Assembly (NCBI GenBank): GCA_964492065.1
Contig: CAZBHH010000011.1
Location: 21,942 to 85,941 of the forward strand
Length of the DNA: 64,000 nt
Origin: JADKAC01 sp964492065
Lineage (GTDB): Bacteria > Bacteroidota > Bacteroidia > Chitinophagales > BACL12
Reading direction: 5' to 3'
Below are positions 1 to 9,617 of the stretch, piece by piece (positions within the stretch are counted from its first letter, which is position 1; every line of letters begins with the position of its first letter). The translations under genes and the position numbers were made by a program. The notes under the pieces are model-generated. The model saw only the letters and a list, made by a program, of their open reading frames with translations. It had not been told where the DNA came from and ran no database searches.

Positions 1-708
1 CCCGGCATCACAAATAAAATTCTCGGTAAGAAGGCGGCAAAAATATGCGTTGCCTATTCCGGGATGGAAAAATATTTTCCGTCAGCGAACCTTGTCGTTA
101 CCGGGAACCCGGTGCGCAAAAACCTGTTTGAACACATGCCTTCCAAAGAAGAGGCTGCTAAGCGGTTCTTTAAAATCCCGGGCAATAAATTGTTGCTCGT
201 CGTCGGCGGCAGCCTGGGCGCACGCACTCTGAACAATTGCATTGCGCAACACCACGCTCAGCTCACCGCGGCGGGGATACAAATTATCTGGCAAACCGGC
301 AGCGCAATGGCCGAAGAGTGCAAAGCCGCCGCCGCGGATAATCCGAATGTATTTGTAACGGCGTTCATTGCCGAAATGCAGTACGCCTACGCCGCTGCCG
401 ACCTCATCGTCTCTCGGGCTGGCGCCATCGCGATTTCCGAATTGTGCCTGGTGGGTAAACCCGTAGTGTTGGTGCCTTTCCCGTTTGCGGCAGAAGACCA
501 CCAAACAAAAAATGCAATGGCGCTGGTACGTGAAAATGCCGCCGTTTTTGTGAAAGATGCCGATGTTTCTCAACAACTCATTGCTGCGGTTGTACAATTG
601 ATGGGCGATGCACACTCGAGGGAACAACTCGCCTTTGCAATCCGGAAGTTGGGAATTGCCGATGCTACCGACCGCATTGTGGATGAAATTGAAAATCTGA
701 TACCATGA
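1..708 (+). CDS. murG: MurG, N-acetylglucosaminyl transferase (5' end outside window)
   Basis: The reading frame is open from base 1, starting PGITNKILGKKAAKICVAYSG, so the gene is cut by the window edge; the first in-window ATG at 64 is not the true start. MurG moves GlcNAc from UDP-GlcNAc onto lipid I at the inner face of the membrane, making lipid II. The visible part covers the end of the N-terminal Rossmann domain and all of the C-terminal one: the glycine-rich GGSLGART segment, WQTG, and the UDP-GlcNAc-binding stretch SRAGAIAISELCLVGKP followed by PFPFAAEDHQTKNA. The stop overlaps the murC start (ATGA), so translation is probably coupled. Family and context in the dcw cluster agree. Confidence 0.95.
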   Translation, partial: PGITNKILGKKAAKICVAYSGMEKYFPSANLVVTGNPVRKNLFEHMPSKEEAAKRFFKIPGNKLLLVVGGSLGARTLNNCIAQHHAQLTAAGIQIIWQTGSAMAEECKAAAADNPNVFVTAFIAEMQYAYAAADLIVSRAGAIAISELCLVGKPVVLVPFPFAAEDHQTKNAMALVRENAAVFVKDADVSQQLIAAVVQLMGDAHSREQLAFAIRKLGIADATDRIVDEIENLIP

Positions 709-2072
709 AAGGCGCAGTGCGATATAATGATCTGAAACGCATATACTTTATCGGTATAGGCGGTATTGGCATGAGTGCGCTTGCGAGATATTTTCATTCA
801 AAGCAAATCGTTGTCAGCGGATACGACCGCACCGAAACCGCCCTCACCAAACAATTGCAGCAGGAAGGAATCGCAATACATTTTACCGACGATATTGCAC
901 TTGCCGACCTGAATGCAGACCTGGTAATTTATACACCCGCCATACCCAAAGACCACAAGGAGCTGAACTACTTTATGGATAACGGCTACCCTATCCGCAA
1001 GCGTGCAGAAGTATTGGGTGAATTATCCGCAGACAAGTTTACGATTGCCGTTGCCGGATCGCATGGTAAGACCACCGTCAGTACGATGATCGCATGGATA
1101 CTCCATCACAGCGGTTATGGCTGTACAGCGTTCCTCGGCGGCATTTCGACAAATTTCAATTCTAATTTCGTTGCCGGTGATAATGATGTGATGGTGATTG
1201 AAGCCGATGAGTTTGACCGCTCCTTTCTGCAATTGCATCCCGATATCGCGGTGATTACCGCCGTCGATTCCGATCACCTGGAAATTTATGGAACCCGCGA
1301 AATGCTGCAACAGGCGTTTATCGGCTTTGCCCACCAGGTACGCCAAAGCGGAAAGGTGATTTTGAAATCGACACTTCCAATCGCAGATCGCATCGAAAGA
1401 ATGCAGTATCGCTATGCCTTGCACGATGCATCTGCAGATTTATATGTCGCCGGTTATAATATCGGACATTCGGGTTCCCGGGTTACACTTAGCAATGGCA
1501 TAGCTTATACACTGGCTTATCCGGGTATTCACAATATTGAAAACTCTGTAGCCGCTTCGGCGGTCGGATTATTGCTCGATATCGACAATGAAAAAATTGA
1601 ATCGGCCCTGAATGTATTCAAAGGTGTACACCGCCGCTTTGAACTGATATACAGCGATGACAGCGTGGTGTTTATCGACGATTACGCTCATCATCCCGAA
1701 GAAATTGCCATGTTCCTGAAAAGCGTGAGGGAGATATACCGTGGAAAAAAAATTACCGCCATCTTCCAGCCGCATCTGTTTACCAGGACGAGAGACCTGG
1801 CCGACGGATTTTCAGAAAGCCTCTCCATAGCCGATGAGGTGTTGTTATTGCCGATTTATCCCGCAAGGGAATTGCCGATAGAAGGCGTGAGCAGCGCCCT
1901 GATTTACGACGGTATTCTCTCGCCTTCAAAACATATGCTGGAAAAGGAAGCGCTGTTGCATTACCTGGTGTCGCACCCTTCTGAAATCGTGTGCACCATT
2001 GGCGCCGGAGATATAGATAAACTGGTGAATCCCATAGCGGATGCGCTTAAACAAAAAAAACAACAGCCATGA
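705..2072 (+). CDS. murC: MurC, UDP-N-acetylmuramate--L-alanine ligase
   Basis: A 455-residue cytoplasmic Mur ligase that adds L-alanine to UDP-MurNAc with ATP. The N-terminal nucleotide-binding turn GIGGIGMSALA (residues 17-27) and the P-loop GSHGKTT (118-124) are intact. The central domain has EADEFDRSF and HLEIYG, and the C-terminal domain has DDYAHHPEEI and FQPHLFTRT. Length is normal for the family. The start is the ATG that overlaps the murG stop; its own stop overlaps ftsQ in the same ATGA way, giving a tightly coupled murG-murC-ftsQ-ftsA series. Confidence 0.97.
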   Translation: MKGAVRYNDLKRIYFIGIGGIGMSALARYFHSKQIVVSGYDRTETALTKQLQQEGIAIHFTDDIALADLNADLVIYTPAIPKDHKELNYFMDNGYPIRKRAEVLGELSADKFTIAVAGSHGKTTVSTMIAWILHHSGYGCTAFLGGISTNFNSNFVAGDNDVMVIEADEFDRSFLQLHPDIAVITAVDSDHLEIYGTREMLQQAFIGFAHQVRQSGKVILKSTLPIADRIERMQYRYALHDASADLYVAGYNIGHSGSRVTLSNGIAYTLAYPGIHNIENSVAASAVGLLLDIDNEKIESALNVFKGVHRRFELIYSDDSVVFIDDYAHHPEEIAMFLKSVREIYRGKKITAIFQPHLFTRTRDLADGFSESLSIADEVLLLPIYPARELPIEGVSSALIYDGILSPSKHMLEKEALLHYLVSHPSEIVCTIGAGDIDKLVNPIADALKQKKQQP

Positions 2073-2860
2073 AACAGGGGAAAAAAGCAACCGATGTTTT
2101 GAGAATAATTGCCGGTTTTGCCGTGGTAATTGCAGTTATTGTATTGATGGCTTTCAATTCCGAAAAACAACTGAAAAGCGTGTGCGGTGAAGTGGATATC
2201 ACCTTCAACAGCAGCCAGGAATTATTCTTCCTGGAAACTTCGGATATAGAAGCCGTGTTAAAGGAAAATCTCAGTGACGGGTTTACAGAGCAATCTATAA
2301 AATCGGTAGATCTCTCAGTCCTGGAGGCTGCCATTAAGAGAAACCCCTATGTCGAAAGAGCGGACTTATTTATTGATATGCAGGGCAATTTGCACGTGGC
2401 AATTACACAAAAGCAGCCAATAGCAAGGATTATCAACAAAAACGGTGTGAATTATTATATAGATAAAGAGGGGAAAAAATTTCCCGTTAGCCATAAATTT
2501 ACTTCCAGAGTAATAGTGATAAACGGCAATATTGACGAGGACCTTAAAAATCCCGAATCGTTGACTTCCACCACATTACAAGATGTGTTTGCATTGGTGA
2601 ATTTTATTCAGGGCAATGATTTGTGGAATGTGCAGTTTGAGCAGATTTATGTCAATGCACTCGGCGAGTTTGAATTGGTGCCAAAGCTGGGAGATCATAT
2701 TATTCAATTCGGATCGGTTGAAAATATGAAAGAAAAATTTGAAAAACTGGAACTGTTTTATAAAGAGGGTTTGAATTATGCGGGATGGGATAAATATTCA
2801 ACAATTAACCTGATGTACGACCAACAGGTGGTCTGCACAAAAAACGAGTATTATGAGTAA
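2069..2860 (+). CDS. ftsQ: FtsQ/DivIB-type cell division protein
   Basis: A 263-residue bitopic membrane protein. A short basic N-terminus (MKQGKKATDVLR) is followed by one membrane helix at about residues 11-29, then a periplasmic region that would hold the POTRA and beta domains. The POTRA-like part includes a stretch on connecting to the adjacent repeat (NPYVERADLFIDMQGNLHVAI, here as residues around 92-112), which fits the family. FtsQ links early and late divisome proteins. Sequence conservation is low, as usual for Bacteroidota FtsQ, so the call rests on topology and its position between murC and ftsA. It overlaps ftsA by 8 bp. Confidence 0.88.
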   Translation: MKQGKKATDVLRIIAGFAVVIAVIVLMAFNSEKQLKSVCGEVDITFNSSQELFFLETSDIEAVLKENLSDGFTEQSIKSVDLSVLEAAIKRNPYVERADLFIDMQGNLHVAITQKQPIARIINKNGVNYYIDKEGKKFPVSHKFTSRVIVINGNIDEDLKNPESLTSTTLQDVFALVNFIQGNDLWNVQFEQIYVNALGEFELVPKLGDHIIQFGSVENMKEKFEKLELFYKEGLNYAGWDKYSTINLMYDQQVVCTKNEYYE

Positions 2861-4196
2861 TGTATCTGGACGGATTATTACGGGTTTGGATATCGGAACC
2901 ACAAAGATCTGTGCCATTATAGGCCGGATGAATGCACATGGGAAAATCGAAGTGCTGGGAATCGGTAAAGCGGATTCATTCGGCGTTATGCGAGGCGTGG
3001 TTGCCAATATCGATAAAACGGTTGAAGCGATAAAAAGCGCCGTGAAGGAAGCAGAGGAAAAATCCGGGCAAAAGGTTACCGAAGTGTATGTTGGCATTGC
3101 CGGACAGCATATAAAGAGCCTGCAACACCGCGATATTTTAACTCGTGAAAATCCCGATACCGTGATTGACGAACACGATATCAGTCATCTGATAGAGAAT
3201 ATGCGCAAGATATCGCTGAATCCCGGCGACAGAATTATTCATGTGTTGCCGCAGGAATTTCAGGTGGATAACGAACACGGTGTGAAGAACCCGGTGGGCA
3301 TGTGCGGTGTGCGCATCGAAGCAAACTTTCATATTATCACCGGTCAGATTGCTGCGGCGAGGAATATTTTCCGCTGCGTGGAACTCGCCGGCTTAAAAGT
3401 CCTGGATTTGATTTTGGAACCGCTCGCTTCCGCATCTGCCGTATTGAGCGAAGAGGAATTGGAAGCCGGCGTTGTCTTGGTAGATATCGGTGGCGGTACT
3501 ACCGACATCGCCATTTTCCAGGATGGGATAATACGCCATACCGCCGTAATTCCCATAGGTGGAAATATTGTTACCGATGATATCAAGGAGGGATGTAAGA
3601 TAATGAAAAACCAGGCCGAGGCGCTGAAGACAAAGTTTGGCTCCGCTCTCGCCACCGAAATGCCATCTAATGAAGTGATTTCCATTGCCGGCATTAAAGG
3701 CAGGGAACCGAAAGAAATCCGCATGGACAACCTCGCCCGCATCATTCAGGCGAGAATGGAGGAGATACTGGAACACGTGTACTTTGAAATTAAATCGAGC
3801 GGTTATCACAAAAAACTCATCGGCGGCATCGTGGTTACCGGCGGTGGCTCCCAGTTAAAGCACCTCGTACAATTGGTCGAGTACATTACCGGCATGGATA
3901 CCCGTATCGGTTACCCGATCGAACACCTCACACAAACTAAGTTTGAAGAAATTCACCACCCGATGTATGCTACCGGGGTAGGGCTTATCCTTAAAGGGTT
4001 TGAAGCGATTGGGAAAAAAGCCCCCGAACCGGTGGAGGCTGCAAAAGAAAGCGATACATTAAATGAACCTGATAATACTTCAGAGGAGGTAAATAATACA
4101 AAACGACCGAACGACAGAAAGAGAAACTGGTTCAACAATATATTGGATTCCACCAGGCGTTGGTTTGAAGATGATGATACCAAAGATTTTAACTGA
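2853..4196 (+). CDS. ftsA: FtsA, actin-like membrane tether for FtsZ
   Basis: A 447-residue actin-fold protein of the divisome. It has the phosphate-1 motif GLDIGTTKICAIIG near residue 10, the SHS2/1C region starting about residue 85, the second phosphate motif VVLVDIGGGTTDIAIF, and the adenosine motif GGIVVTGGGSQLKHL. The C-terminus carries a polar linker (residues about 390-425) and ends in a tryptophan-rich amphipathic stretch, NWFNNILDSTRRWFEDDD, which fits the membrane-targeting helix that anchors FtsZ filaments. The start ATG lies inside the end of ftsQ. ftsZ follows after 39 bp. Confidence 0.96.
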   Translation: MSNVSGRIITGLDIGTTKICAIIGRMNAHGKIEVLGIGKADSFGVMRGVVANIDKTVEAIKSAVKEAEEKSGQKVTEVYVGIAGQHIKSLQHRDILTRENPDTVIDEHDISHLIENMRKISLNPGDRIIHVLPQEFQVDNEHGVKNPVGMCGVRIEANFHIITGQIAAARNIFRCVELAGLKVLDLILEPLASASAVLSEEELEAGVVLVDIGGGTTDIAIFQDGIIRHTAVIPIGGNIVTDDIKEGCKIMKNQAEALKTKFGSALATEMPSNEVISIAGIKGREPKEIRMDNLARIIQARMEEILEHVYFEIKSSGYHKKLIGGIVVTGGGSQLKHLVQLVEYITGMDTRIGYPIEHLTQTKFEEIHHPMYATGVGLILKGFEAIGKKAPEPVEAAKESDTLNEPDNTSEEVNNTKRPNDRKRNWFNNILDSTRRWFEDDDTKDFN

Positions 4197-4235
4197 AAAA
4201 ACTATTGAACGAATCATTACCAAAAAAATACAAAT

Positions 4236-5840
4236 ATGATATTCGACTTGCCGATTGAAAAATCCTCCATAATTAAAGTAATAGGCGTGGGCGGTGGCGG
4301 CTGTAATGCCGTAAACCACATGTTTCACCAGGGCATAACCGACGTGAATTTTGTGATTTGCAATACTGATAGCCAGGCGCTGGACGTCAGCCCGGTCGCA
4401 AATAAAATTCAATTGGGCCCCAGCCTGACAAAAGGCAGAGGTGCGGGTTCGCATCCCAGTGTCGGCAAGGATGCGACAATGGAATCACTGCAGGAAATAA
4501 AGGAAATTTTAGAGATAAATACCGAGATGGTTTTTATTACCGCCGGTATGGGCGGCGGCACCGGAACCGGTGGCGCTCCGGTTATTGCAAAAACCGCCAG
4601 GGACATGGGTATTCTCACCATCGGTATTGTTACCCTTCCATTCGGATTTGAAGGGAAAAGAAGAATAAACCAGGCGCAGGACGGTTTGGAAGAATTAAAA
4701 CAAAATGTGGATGCCATTCTCATTATTTCCAATGATAAACTCAGGGAAATCTACGGCAATCTGCCGTTTAATGAAGCCTTTGCAAAAGCCGATAATATTT
4801 TAAGCACTGCGGCAAAAGGCATTGCGGAAATCATTACCCTGCCCGGTTATGTAAACGTGGATTTCGAAGATGTGAAAACTGTTTTGCGCAACAGCGGTTT
4901 GGCTATTATGGGCTCTGCCGTTGCCAGCGGCGAACACCGTGCGCTGGAAGCTGTGGAAGGTGCATTGAAATCTCCGCTGCTCAACGACAATGAAATCAGC
5001 GGCGCCAAGAGCATTTTGTTGAATATATCGTCCGGCACCAAACCGGTACTGATGGATGAAATTTCTGAAATTACCGAATACGTTCAGGATGCCGCCGGTT
5101 CCAATTGCGATATTATCTGGGGTAACTGCAACGATGATAACTTAGGCGAGAACCTGATGGTTACCGTAATTGCCACCGGTTTCGAAACCGATAACGAGCG
5201 CAACGAAAGGTTGAAAAAGGAAAATGTAAAAGTAATTCCTTTGGATGATAGCAAAGGCAATACGAAGACTACGACGAAGCAACCCGCTTCTAAAGTAATC
5301 ATCGATCCGGATGAAATGCGCAAGGGAAAAGCTGAAGTGCCATCGGAAGACACAAACCCAAAGCAATTTACTTTCGAGTTTGACAATTTACAAAATGATA
5401 TGGAGCCGAAGAAGGAGGAAACAGAGGATTTTTATAATCCGCTGGTGGAGCCGCTGGCAAAATCGGATCCTGTTGAAAGCGTTGATTTTGATTTCGAAAT
5501 CAAGCACATCGAAAAAGAAGAAGTGGACAATACCGAAACCGAGAAAACTGCTGCCCCGAAAAGGCCGGTTACCCCCTCGAACGAAATTGACAATAAAGAA
5601 AAATTGCGCCTTGCAAATGCCGCCGGCGATGAACGGGTGAAACGCTTGAGATCGATGAGTTTGAAACTTAACAACCTCGATGAATTGGAAAAAGTACCTG
5701 CCTATTTGCGGCGGAATGTGGACTTGGAGAATACTCCCGATTCTGCAGCAAGCGATTATTCCAAATATACGGTCTCAGGAGATGAGAACGGACCCGAATT
5801 CAGGAAGAATAATTCGTACCTGCACGATAATGTAGATTGA
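4236..5840 (+). CDS. ftsZ: FtsZ, tubulin-like cell division GTPase
   Basis: A 534-residue FtsZ, longer than the roughly 380 of E. coli because of a C-terminal extension. The GTP-binding signature GGGTGTG lies at residues 106-112 and the synergy (T7) loop region NVDFEDVKTVL near 205. After the globular core (to about residue 320) comes a charged, Lys/Glu-rich disordered linker of some 150 residues. The tail then shows two conserved pieces: LEKVPAYLRRNVDL, which fits the FtsA-binding peptide, and a terminal RKNNSYLHDNVD, a form I recall as typical for Bacteroidota FtsZ. It is the last gene of the dcw run; AT-rich inverted repeats follow the stop. Confidence 0.97.
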   Translation: MIFDLPIEKSSIIKVIGVGGGGCNAVNHMFHQGITDVNFVICNTDSQALDVSPVANKIQLGPSLTKGRGAGSHPSVGKDATMESLQEIKEILEINTEMVFITAGMGGGTGTGGAPVIAKTARDMGILTIGIVTLPFGFEGKRRINQAQDGLEELKQNVDAILIISNDKLREIYGNLPFNEAFAKADNILSTAAKGIAEIITLPGYVNVDFEDVKTVLRNSGLAIMGSAVASGEHRALEAVEGALKSPLLNDNEISGAKSILLNISSGTKPVLMDEISEITEYVQDAAGSNCDIIWGNCNDDNLGENLMVTVIATGFETDNERNERLKKENVKVIPLDDSKGNTKTTTKQPASKVIIDPDEMRKGKAEVPSEDTNPKQFTFEFDNLQNDMEPKKEETEDFYNPLVEPLAKSDPVESVDFDFEIKHIEKEEVDNTETEKTAAPKRPVTPSNEIDNKEKLRLANAAGDERVKRLRSMSLKLNNLDELEKVPAYLRRNVDLENTPDSAASDYSKYTVSGDENGPEFRKNNSYLHDNVD

Positions 5841-5845
5841 ATCTG

Positions 5846-5910
5846 AATTACAAAATCAATTTAATACAATTGATTTACAAAAATTTTCTTCTGGAATTTA
5901 TTTTGTAATT
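5846..5910. repeat. AT-rich nested inverted repeats after ftsZ (possible terminator)
   Basis: Just after the ftsZ stop, AAATCAATT (5853-5861) and AATTGATTT (5868-5876) form a perfect 9-bp hairpin with a 6-nt loop. AATTACAAAAT (5846-5856) and ATTTTGTAATT (5900-5910) form a second perfect 11-bp inverted repeat that shares 4 bases with the inner one, so the two folds exclude each other. The inner hairpin is followed by an A/T-rich tract. It may end the dcw transcript; there is no clean U-run, so this is tentative. Confidence 0.5.
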
Positions 5911-6497
5911 ATTTTATATAGGGATAAAAAATACAACAAAAAATAATAGTAAACGAAGCGAAGAAATCACTATCGCTCACCACTAAGTCTCCGTTTAGTT
6001 GCACATTGCTAACAATAAAGCCGTCCGTTGAACGAAACCGGTTCAACTTAGGGAGATGTTGTAAAGAGAGTGGAAGATATTTTAGCCGGGTAGGCTACCG
6101 GGCAATTTGCTTGAGAAGCTGCTTATTGGTTCAATCTGGATATTGCAGGTTATTCTGTTCTATTTATACCTGTGATTTCGGTGTGTCCAAGACACTTTTT
6201 TCCTGTTAATTCGCATGGCTTCATATTAGTTGTACAATGGTAGTTGCTTTTAAATTTATCCCAATAAAAAAGTCAAATAGCTATTCCTTGCAGAAGGAAT
6301 CCTGATAAACAACATGTATAAAGCTCTGTTTTTAATCCGGCACCCGCAGAAACACCCTATACAAAATGAAGCAAACGCTAATTTCCTTGAGAGATAAGCA
6401 TTCAAAGCAAACACACCCGGTTCGCCGGGTTTTCACGGGTTGCTGCTGTGTTACAAACCATTTGGCGCTTTGCTGTATCGGGTGATGCGCAGTGATA
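5911..6497. other. Non-coding region between ftsZ and lpdA
   Basis: No convincing gene. Features seen: GTTGAAC...GTTCAAC hairpin arms at 6027-6033 and 6041-6047; a small inverted repeat GGTAG-G-CTACC near 6091-6101; and a 6-bp GC stem with a UUCG loop (6415-6430) followed by TTT, between the convergent ftsZ and lpdA. The UUCG stem could help terminate either transcript. A 67-codon frame at 6006-6209 has Cys-rich, unstructured-looking residues and is not called. Confidence 0.5.
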
Positions 6498-7886
6498 TCA
6501 AAGGTGGATCACCTCGCCATAGGCAGCTGCCGTCGCTTCCATCACCGCTTCGCTCATCGTCGGATGCGGGTGGATGGCCTTTAATATCTCGTGGCCTGTT
6601 GTTTCCAGTTTGCGGGCTGTCACCACTTCGGCAATGAGCTCAGTGACATTGGCGCCAATCATGTGTGCACCTAAAAACTCTCCGTATTTGGCATCGAAAA
6701 TCACTTTGATAAATCCTTCGGGCGCTCCTGCCGCTTTTGCTTTGCCACTGGCTGTGAACGGAAATTTGCCCACTTTGATTTCATAGCCCGCTTCTTTTGC
6801 TTTTGCTTCTGTATAACCGACGCTTGCGATTTCAGGAGAACAATAGGTACAGCCGGGTATATTGTTGTAATCTATCGCCTCGGGATTTTTTCCCGCAATG
6901 GCTTCCACGCAGGTAATACCTTCAGCGCTGGCGACATGGGCGAGCGCCGGCCCGGGTGTTACATCGCCGATAGCGTAATACCCTTCTACATTGGTGCGGT
7001 ACATCGCATCTACCACAATTTTCCCTTTTTCGGTTTTTATACCGGTTTCTTCCAGTCCGATATTTTCTATATTGGCTACAACTCCTGCTGCGGAAAGTAC
7101 GATATCGCACTCGAGAATTTCTTCGCCTAATTTGGTTTTTACTTTCACTTTACAGCCCTTGCCACTTGTATCCACCGATTCAACACTGGAAGATGTCATT
7201 ACCTGCATGCCTTGCTTTTTAAAATTGCGCAGCAGTTCTTTAGAAACTTCTTCATCTTCCACCGGTACCAGGCGGTCCATAAATTCAACGATGGTAACTT
7301 TGGTACCTATGGAATTGTAGAAATAGGCAAACTCAACACCTATTGCGCCTGCACCTACGATAACGATGCTCTTGGGTTGCTCCGGCAATACCAGCGCTTC
7401 GCGGTAACCGATTATCTTCTTGCCGTCCTGTTTTAAATTCGGCAGTTCTTTGGATCTCGCTCCCGTGGCGATGATGATATGCTTTGCCGCAGCGGTTTGT
7501 TTGCTGCCGTCTGCTTTTGTTATTTCTACCTGTTTGCCCTTCTGCACCCTGCCCATTCCTTCAATAACATCAATTTTATTTTTTTTCAACAGGAAGGAAA
7601 CGCCCTTGCTCATGGCAGTTGCCACATCCCGGCTCCTGGTGATTATACCTTTAAAGTCGGGTGTTGCTTCGTTTACACGGATGCCGTAATCAGCGGCGTG
7701 TTGCATATATTGAAATACCTGTGCGCTTTTTAATAACGCCTTTGTCGGGATACAACCCCAGTTTAAACAAATCCCCCCTAATTCTGCTTTTTCCACAATT
7801 GCTGTTTTCAACCCTAATTGTGAAGCACGGATGGCGGTAACATATCCGCCGGGCCCGCTTCCAATTACTATTACATCATAATTCAT
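6498..7886 (-). CDS. lpdA: Dihydrolipoyl dehydrogenase (E3)
   Basis: A 462-residue FAD flavoenzyme that reoxidises protein-bound dihydrolipoamide with NAD+, the shared E3 of the pyruvate and 2-oxoacid dehydrogenase and glycine cleavage complexes. The FAD motif GSGPGGY is at residues 9-15. The redox pair is GGICLNWGCIPTK (Cys40, Cys45), the NAD-binding motif is VGAGAIGVEFA, and the C-terminal HPHPTMSEA gives the catalytic His-Glu. I chose the ATG at 7886 (MNYDVIVIGSG); the longer frame to 7922 adds 12 residues before the FAD-binding strand that the family does not have. It stands alone on the minus strand, convergent to ftsZ. Confidence 0.95.
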   Translation of the reverse strand: MNYDVIVIGSGPGGYVTAIRASQLGLKTAIVEKAELGGICLNWGCIPTKALLKSAQVFQYMQHAADYGIRVNEATPDFKGIITRSRDVATAMSKGVSFLLKKNKIDVIEGMGRVQKGKQVEITKADGSKQTAAAKHIIIATGARSKELPNLKQDGKKIIGYREALVLPEQPKSIVIVGAGAIGVEFAYFYNSIGTKVTIVEFMDRLVPVEDEEVSKELLRNFKKQGMQVMTSSSVESVDTSGKGCKVKVKTKLGEEILECDIVLSAAGVVANIENIGLEETGIKTEKGKIVVDAMYRTNVEGYYAIGDVTPGPALAHVASAEGITCVEAIAGKNPEAIDYNNIPGCTYCSPEIASVGYTEAKAKEAGYEIKVGKFPFTASGKAKAAGAPEGFIKVIFDAKYGEFLGAHMIGANVTELIAEVVTARKLETTGHEILKAIHPHPTMSEAVMEATAAAYGEVIHL

Positions 7887-8116
7887 ATCAATAACTCTGT
7901 TTTGAGCCGTAAAGATAACCAAAGCGCTATTAAAAACGCACCCGGTTGGGGGAAAGATTGTTTTCGGTGAAATGCGCAGTATTTTCTACAGGCGGTTTAA
8001 CTGTAACCTGCCGGATTACAATTGCAAATGCGGCGTGGGTAGTGCGTTTAAACAATATCCGTCGCCCGCAGTTTTAATGAATGCCGGTAACGGGAAAACC
8101 ACAATCCGGTAAATAA

Positions 8117-9610
8117 TCAGTCGCTATACCGTTTCATCTGTTTGGACAATGCGCTTGACGTCGCCATTTTCCAGTCACGGTAATATTGTTCAGATTGCGA
8201 TGACTGCATTTTTGGTAAAAAGATTTTGGGATTACTGCGCAATTGTATTTCGTCGAACAAAGTGTTATTGTTCAGTCCGGCGCTCGCCAGCATAGCTGCG
8301 CCCAGAGCGGTGCTTTCCGGATAGTGATTCCGCACAACAGGGATTTGTAAAATATCGCTTTGAAATTGCATGAGCCAATTGTTCACCGAACCGCCGCCGT
8401 CCACCTTCAATTCCCGCAGTGAAATTCCAGCGTCCTGTTCCATGGCGCTGAACACATCACACACCTGGTAGGCGATACTCTCCAGCGCTGCTCTTATTAC
8501 GTGCGCTCTGCCCGTACCTCTCGTCAGCCCCGTGATAGTGCCGCGGGCATCCTGGTCCCAGTGCGGCGCTCCCAATCCGGTAAATGCGGGAACAAAATAC
8601 ACGCCGCCGTTATCTGCAAGTCGGGATGCAATGGATTCGGTTTCTTCTGCCGTTGTGATAATGCCTAATGCATCACGCAGCCATTGTACGACCGCACCGG
8701 CGGTAAATACGCTGCCTTCCAGCGCATAGGTGATTTTATTTTGAATGCGCCATGCAATTGTTGTCAGCATTTTGTTGTTGGACTGTACGGCCGTATCGCC
8801 AGTATTCATCAGCATAAAACATCCCGTGCCATACGTGTTTTTACTGCTGCCGGGTTCGAAACAGCGCTGGCCGAACAAGGCCGCCTGCTGGTCGCCCGCA
8901 ACTCCTGTTATGGGTATGGAATGATTGAATAACTGCGCCCTGCCATAATCATCTGCAGAGTTTTTAATAGTTGGTAACAGGTTGGCCGGAATATTGAATA
9001 ATTGCAACAGTTCGGGATCCCAGGTACAGGTGTGAATATTCATCAACATGGTGCGGCTCGCATTGCCGGCATCCGTAGCGTGAACGGCTCCGTTTGTCAG
9101 TTTCCAAATTAGCCAGGTATCTATGGTGCCACACAGCAATTCATTGTTCAATGCACTTTGCCTGGCGCCGGGAACGCAATCGAGTATCCAGTGAATTTTG
9201 GATGCACTGAAATACGGGTCTATGACCAATCCTGTTTTTTGGGAAATCATTTTTTCCCGCTTAGCCTCTCTAAGTGTCTCGCAGAAATCACCCGTGCGAC
9301 GATCCTGCCAGACAATGGCATTATACACCGGTTTGCCGGTATGTTTATTCCATACCACTGCGGTTTCACGCTGATTGGTAATGCCGATACAGGCGATATC
9401 CGAAATGTCTGCTTTTGATTGTTCAAACGCATCGCAAATAGTGTGGTACTGCGTTTCCCAGATTTCCATCGGATCGTGTTCTACCCATCCCGGTTTTGGA
9501 AATTGCTGTGTGAATTCCTTTTGTGATTTTGCCACTTCCCGGAATTGATCGTCGTAAATTATGGTGCGTGAAGATGTTGTTCCCTGGTCTATTGCCATTG
9601 CGTATTTCAT
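8117..9610 (-). CDS. glpK: Glycerol kinase
   Basis: A 497-residue FGGY-family kinase that makes sn-glycerol 3-phosphate from glycerol and ATP. It starts MKYAMAIDQGTTSSR, the usual first strand and phosphate loop. The family regions NQRETAVVWNKHTGKP, IVWQDRRT, DAGNASRTML, GDQQAALFGQ, NTYGTGCFMLMNTG and KVDGGGSVNNWLMQFQSDIL are all present. Length matches E. coli GlpK. It follows the 9618-10685 gene on the same strand with a 7-bp gap, so the two are probably co-transcribed. No glycerol facilitator or GlpD is in view. Confidence 0.96.
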   Translation of the reverse strand: MKYAMAIDQGTTSSRTIIYDDQFREVAKSQKEFTQQFPKPGWVEHDPMEIWETQYHTICDAFEQSKADISDIACIGITNQRETAVVWNKHTGKPVYNAIVWQDRRTGDFCETLREAKREKMISQKTGLVIDPYFSASKIHWILDCVPGARQSALNNELLCGTIDTWLIWKLTNGAVHATDAGNASRTMLMNIHTCTWDPELLQLFNIPANLLPTIKNSADDYGRAQLFNHSIPITGVAGDQQAALFGQRCFEPGSSKNTYGTGCFMLMNTGDTAVQSNNKMLTTIAWRIQNKITYALEGSVFTAGAVVQWLRDALGIITTAEETESIASRLADNGGVYFVPAFTGLGAPHWDQDARGTITGLTRGTGRAHVIRAALESIAYQVCDVFSAMEQDAGISLRELKVDGGGSVNNWLMQFQSDILQIPVVRNHYPESTALGAAMLASAGLNNNTLFDEIQLRSNPKIFLPKMQSSQSEQYYRDWKMATSSALSKQMKRYSD

Positions 9611-9617
9611 AGATCAC

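Noticed and set aside
6006..6209. 67-codon frame after ftsZ
   Set aside because: Cys/Arg-rich without structure or start signal; probably non-coding.
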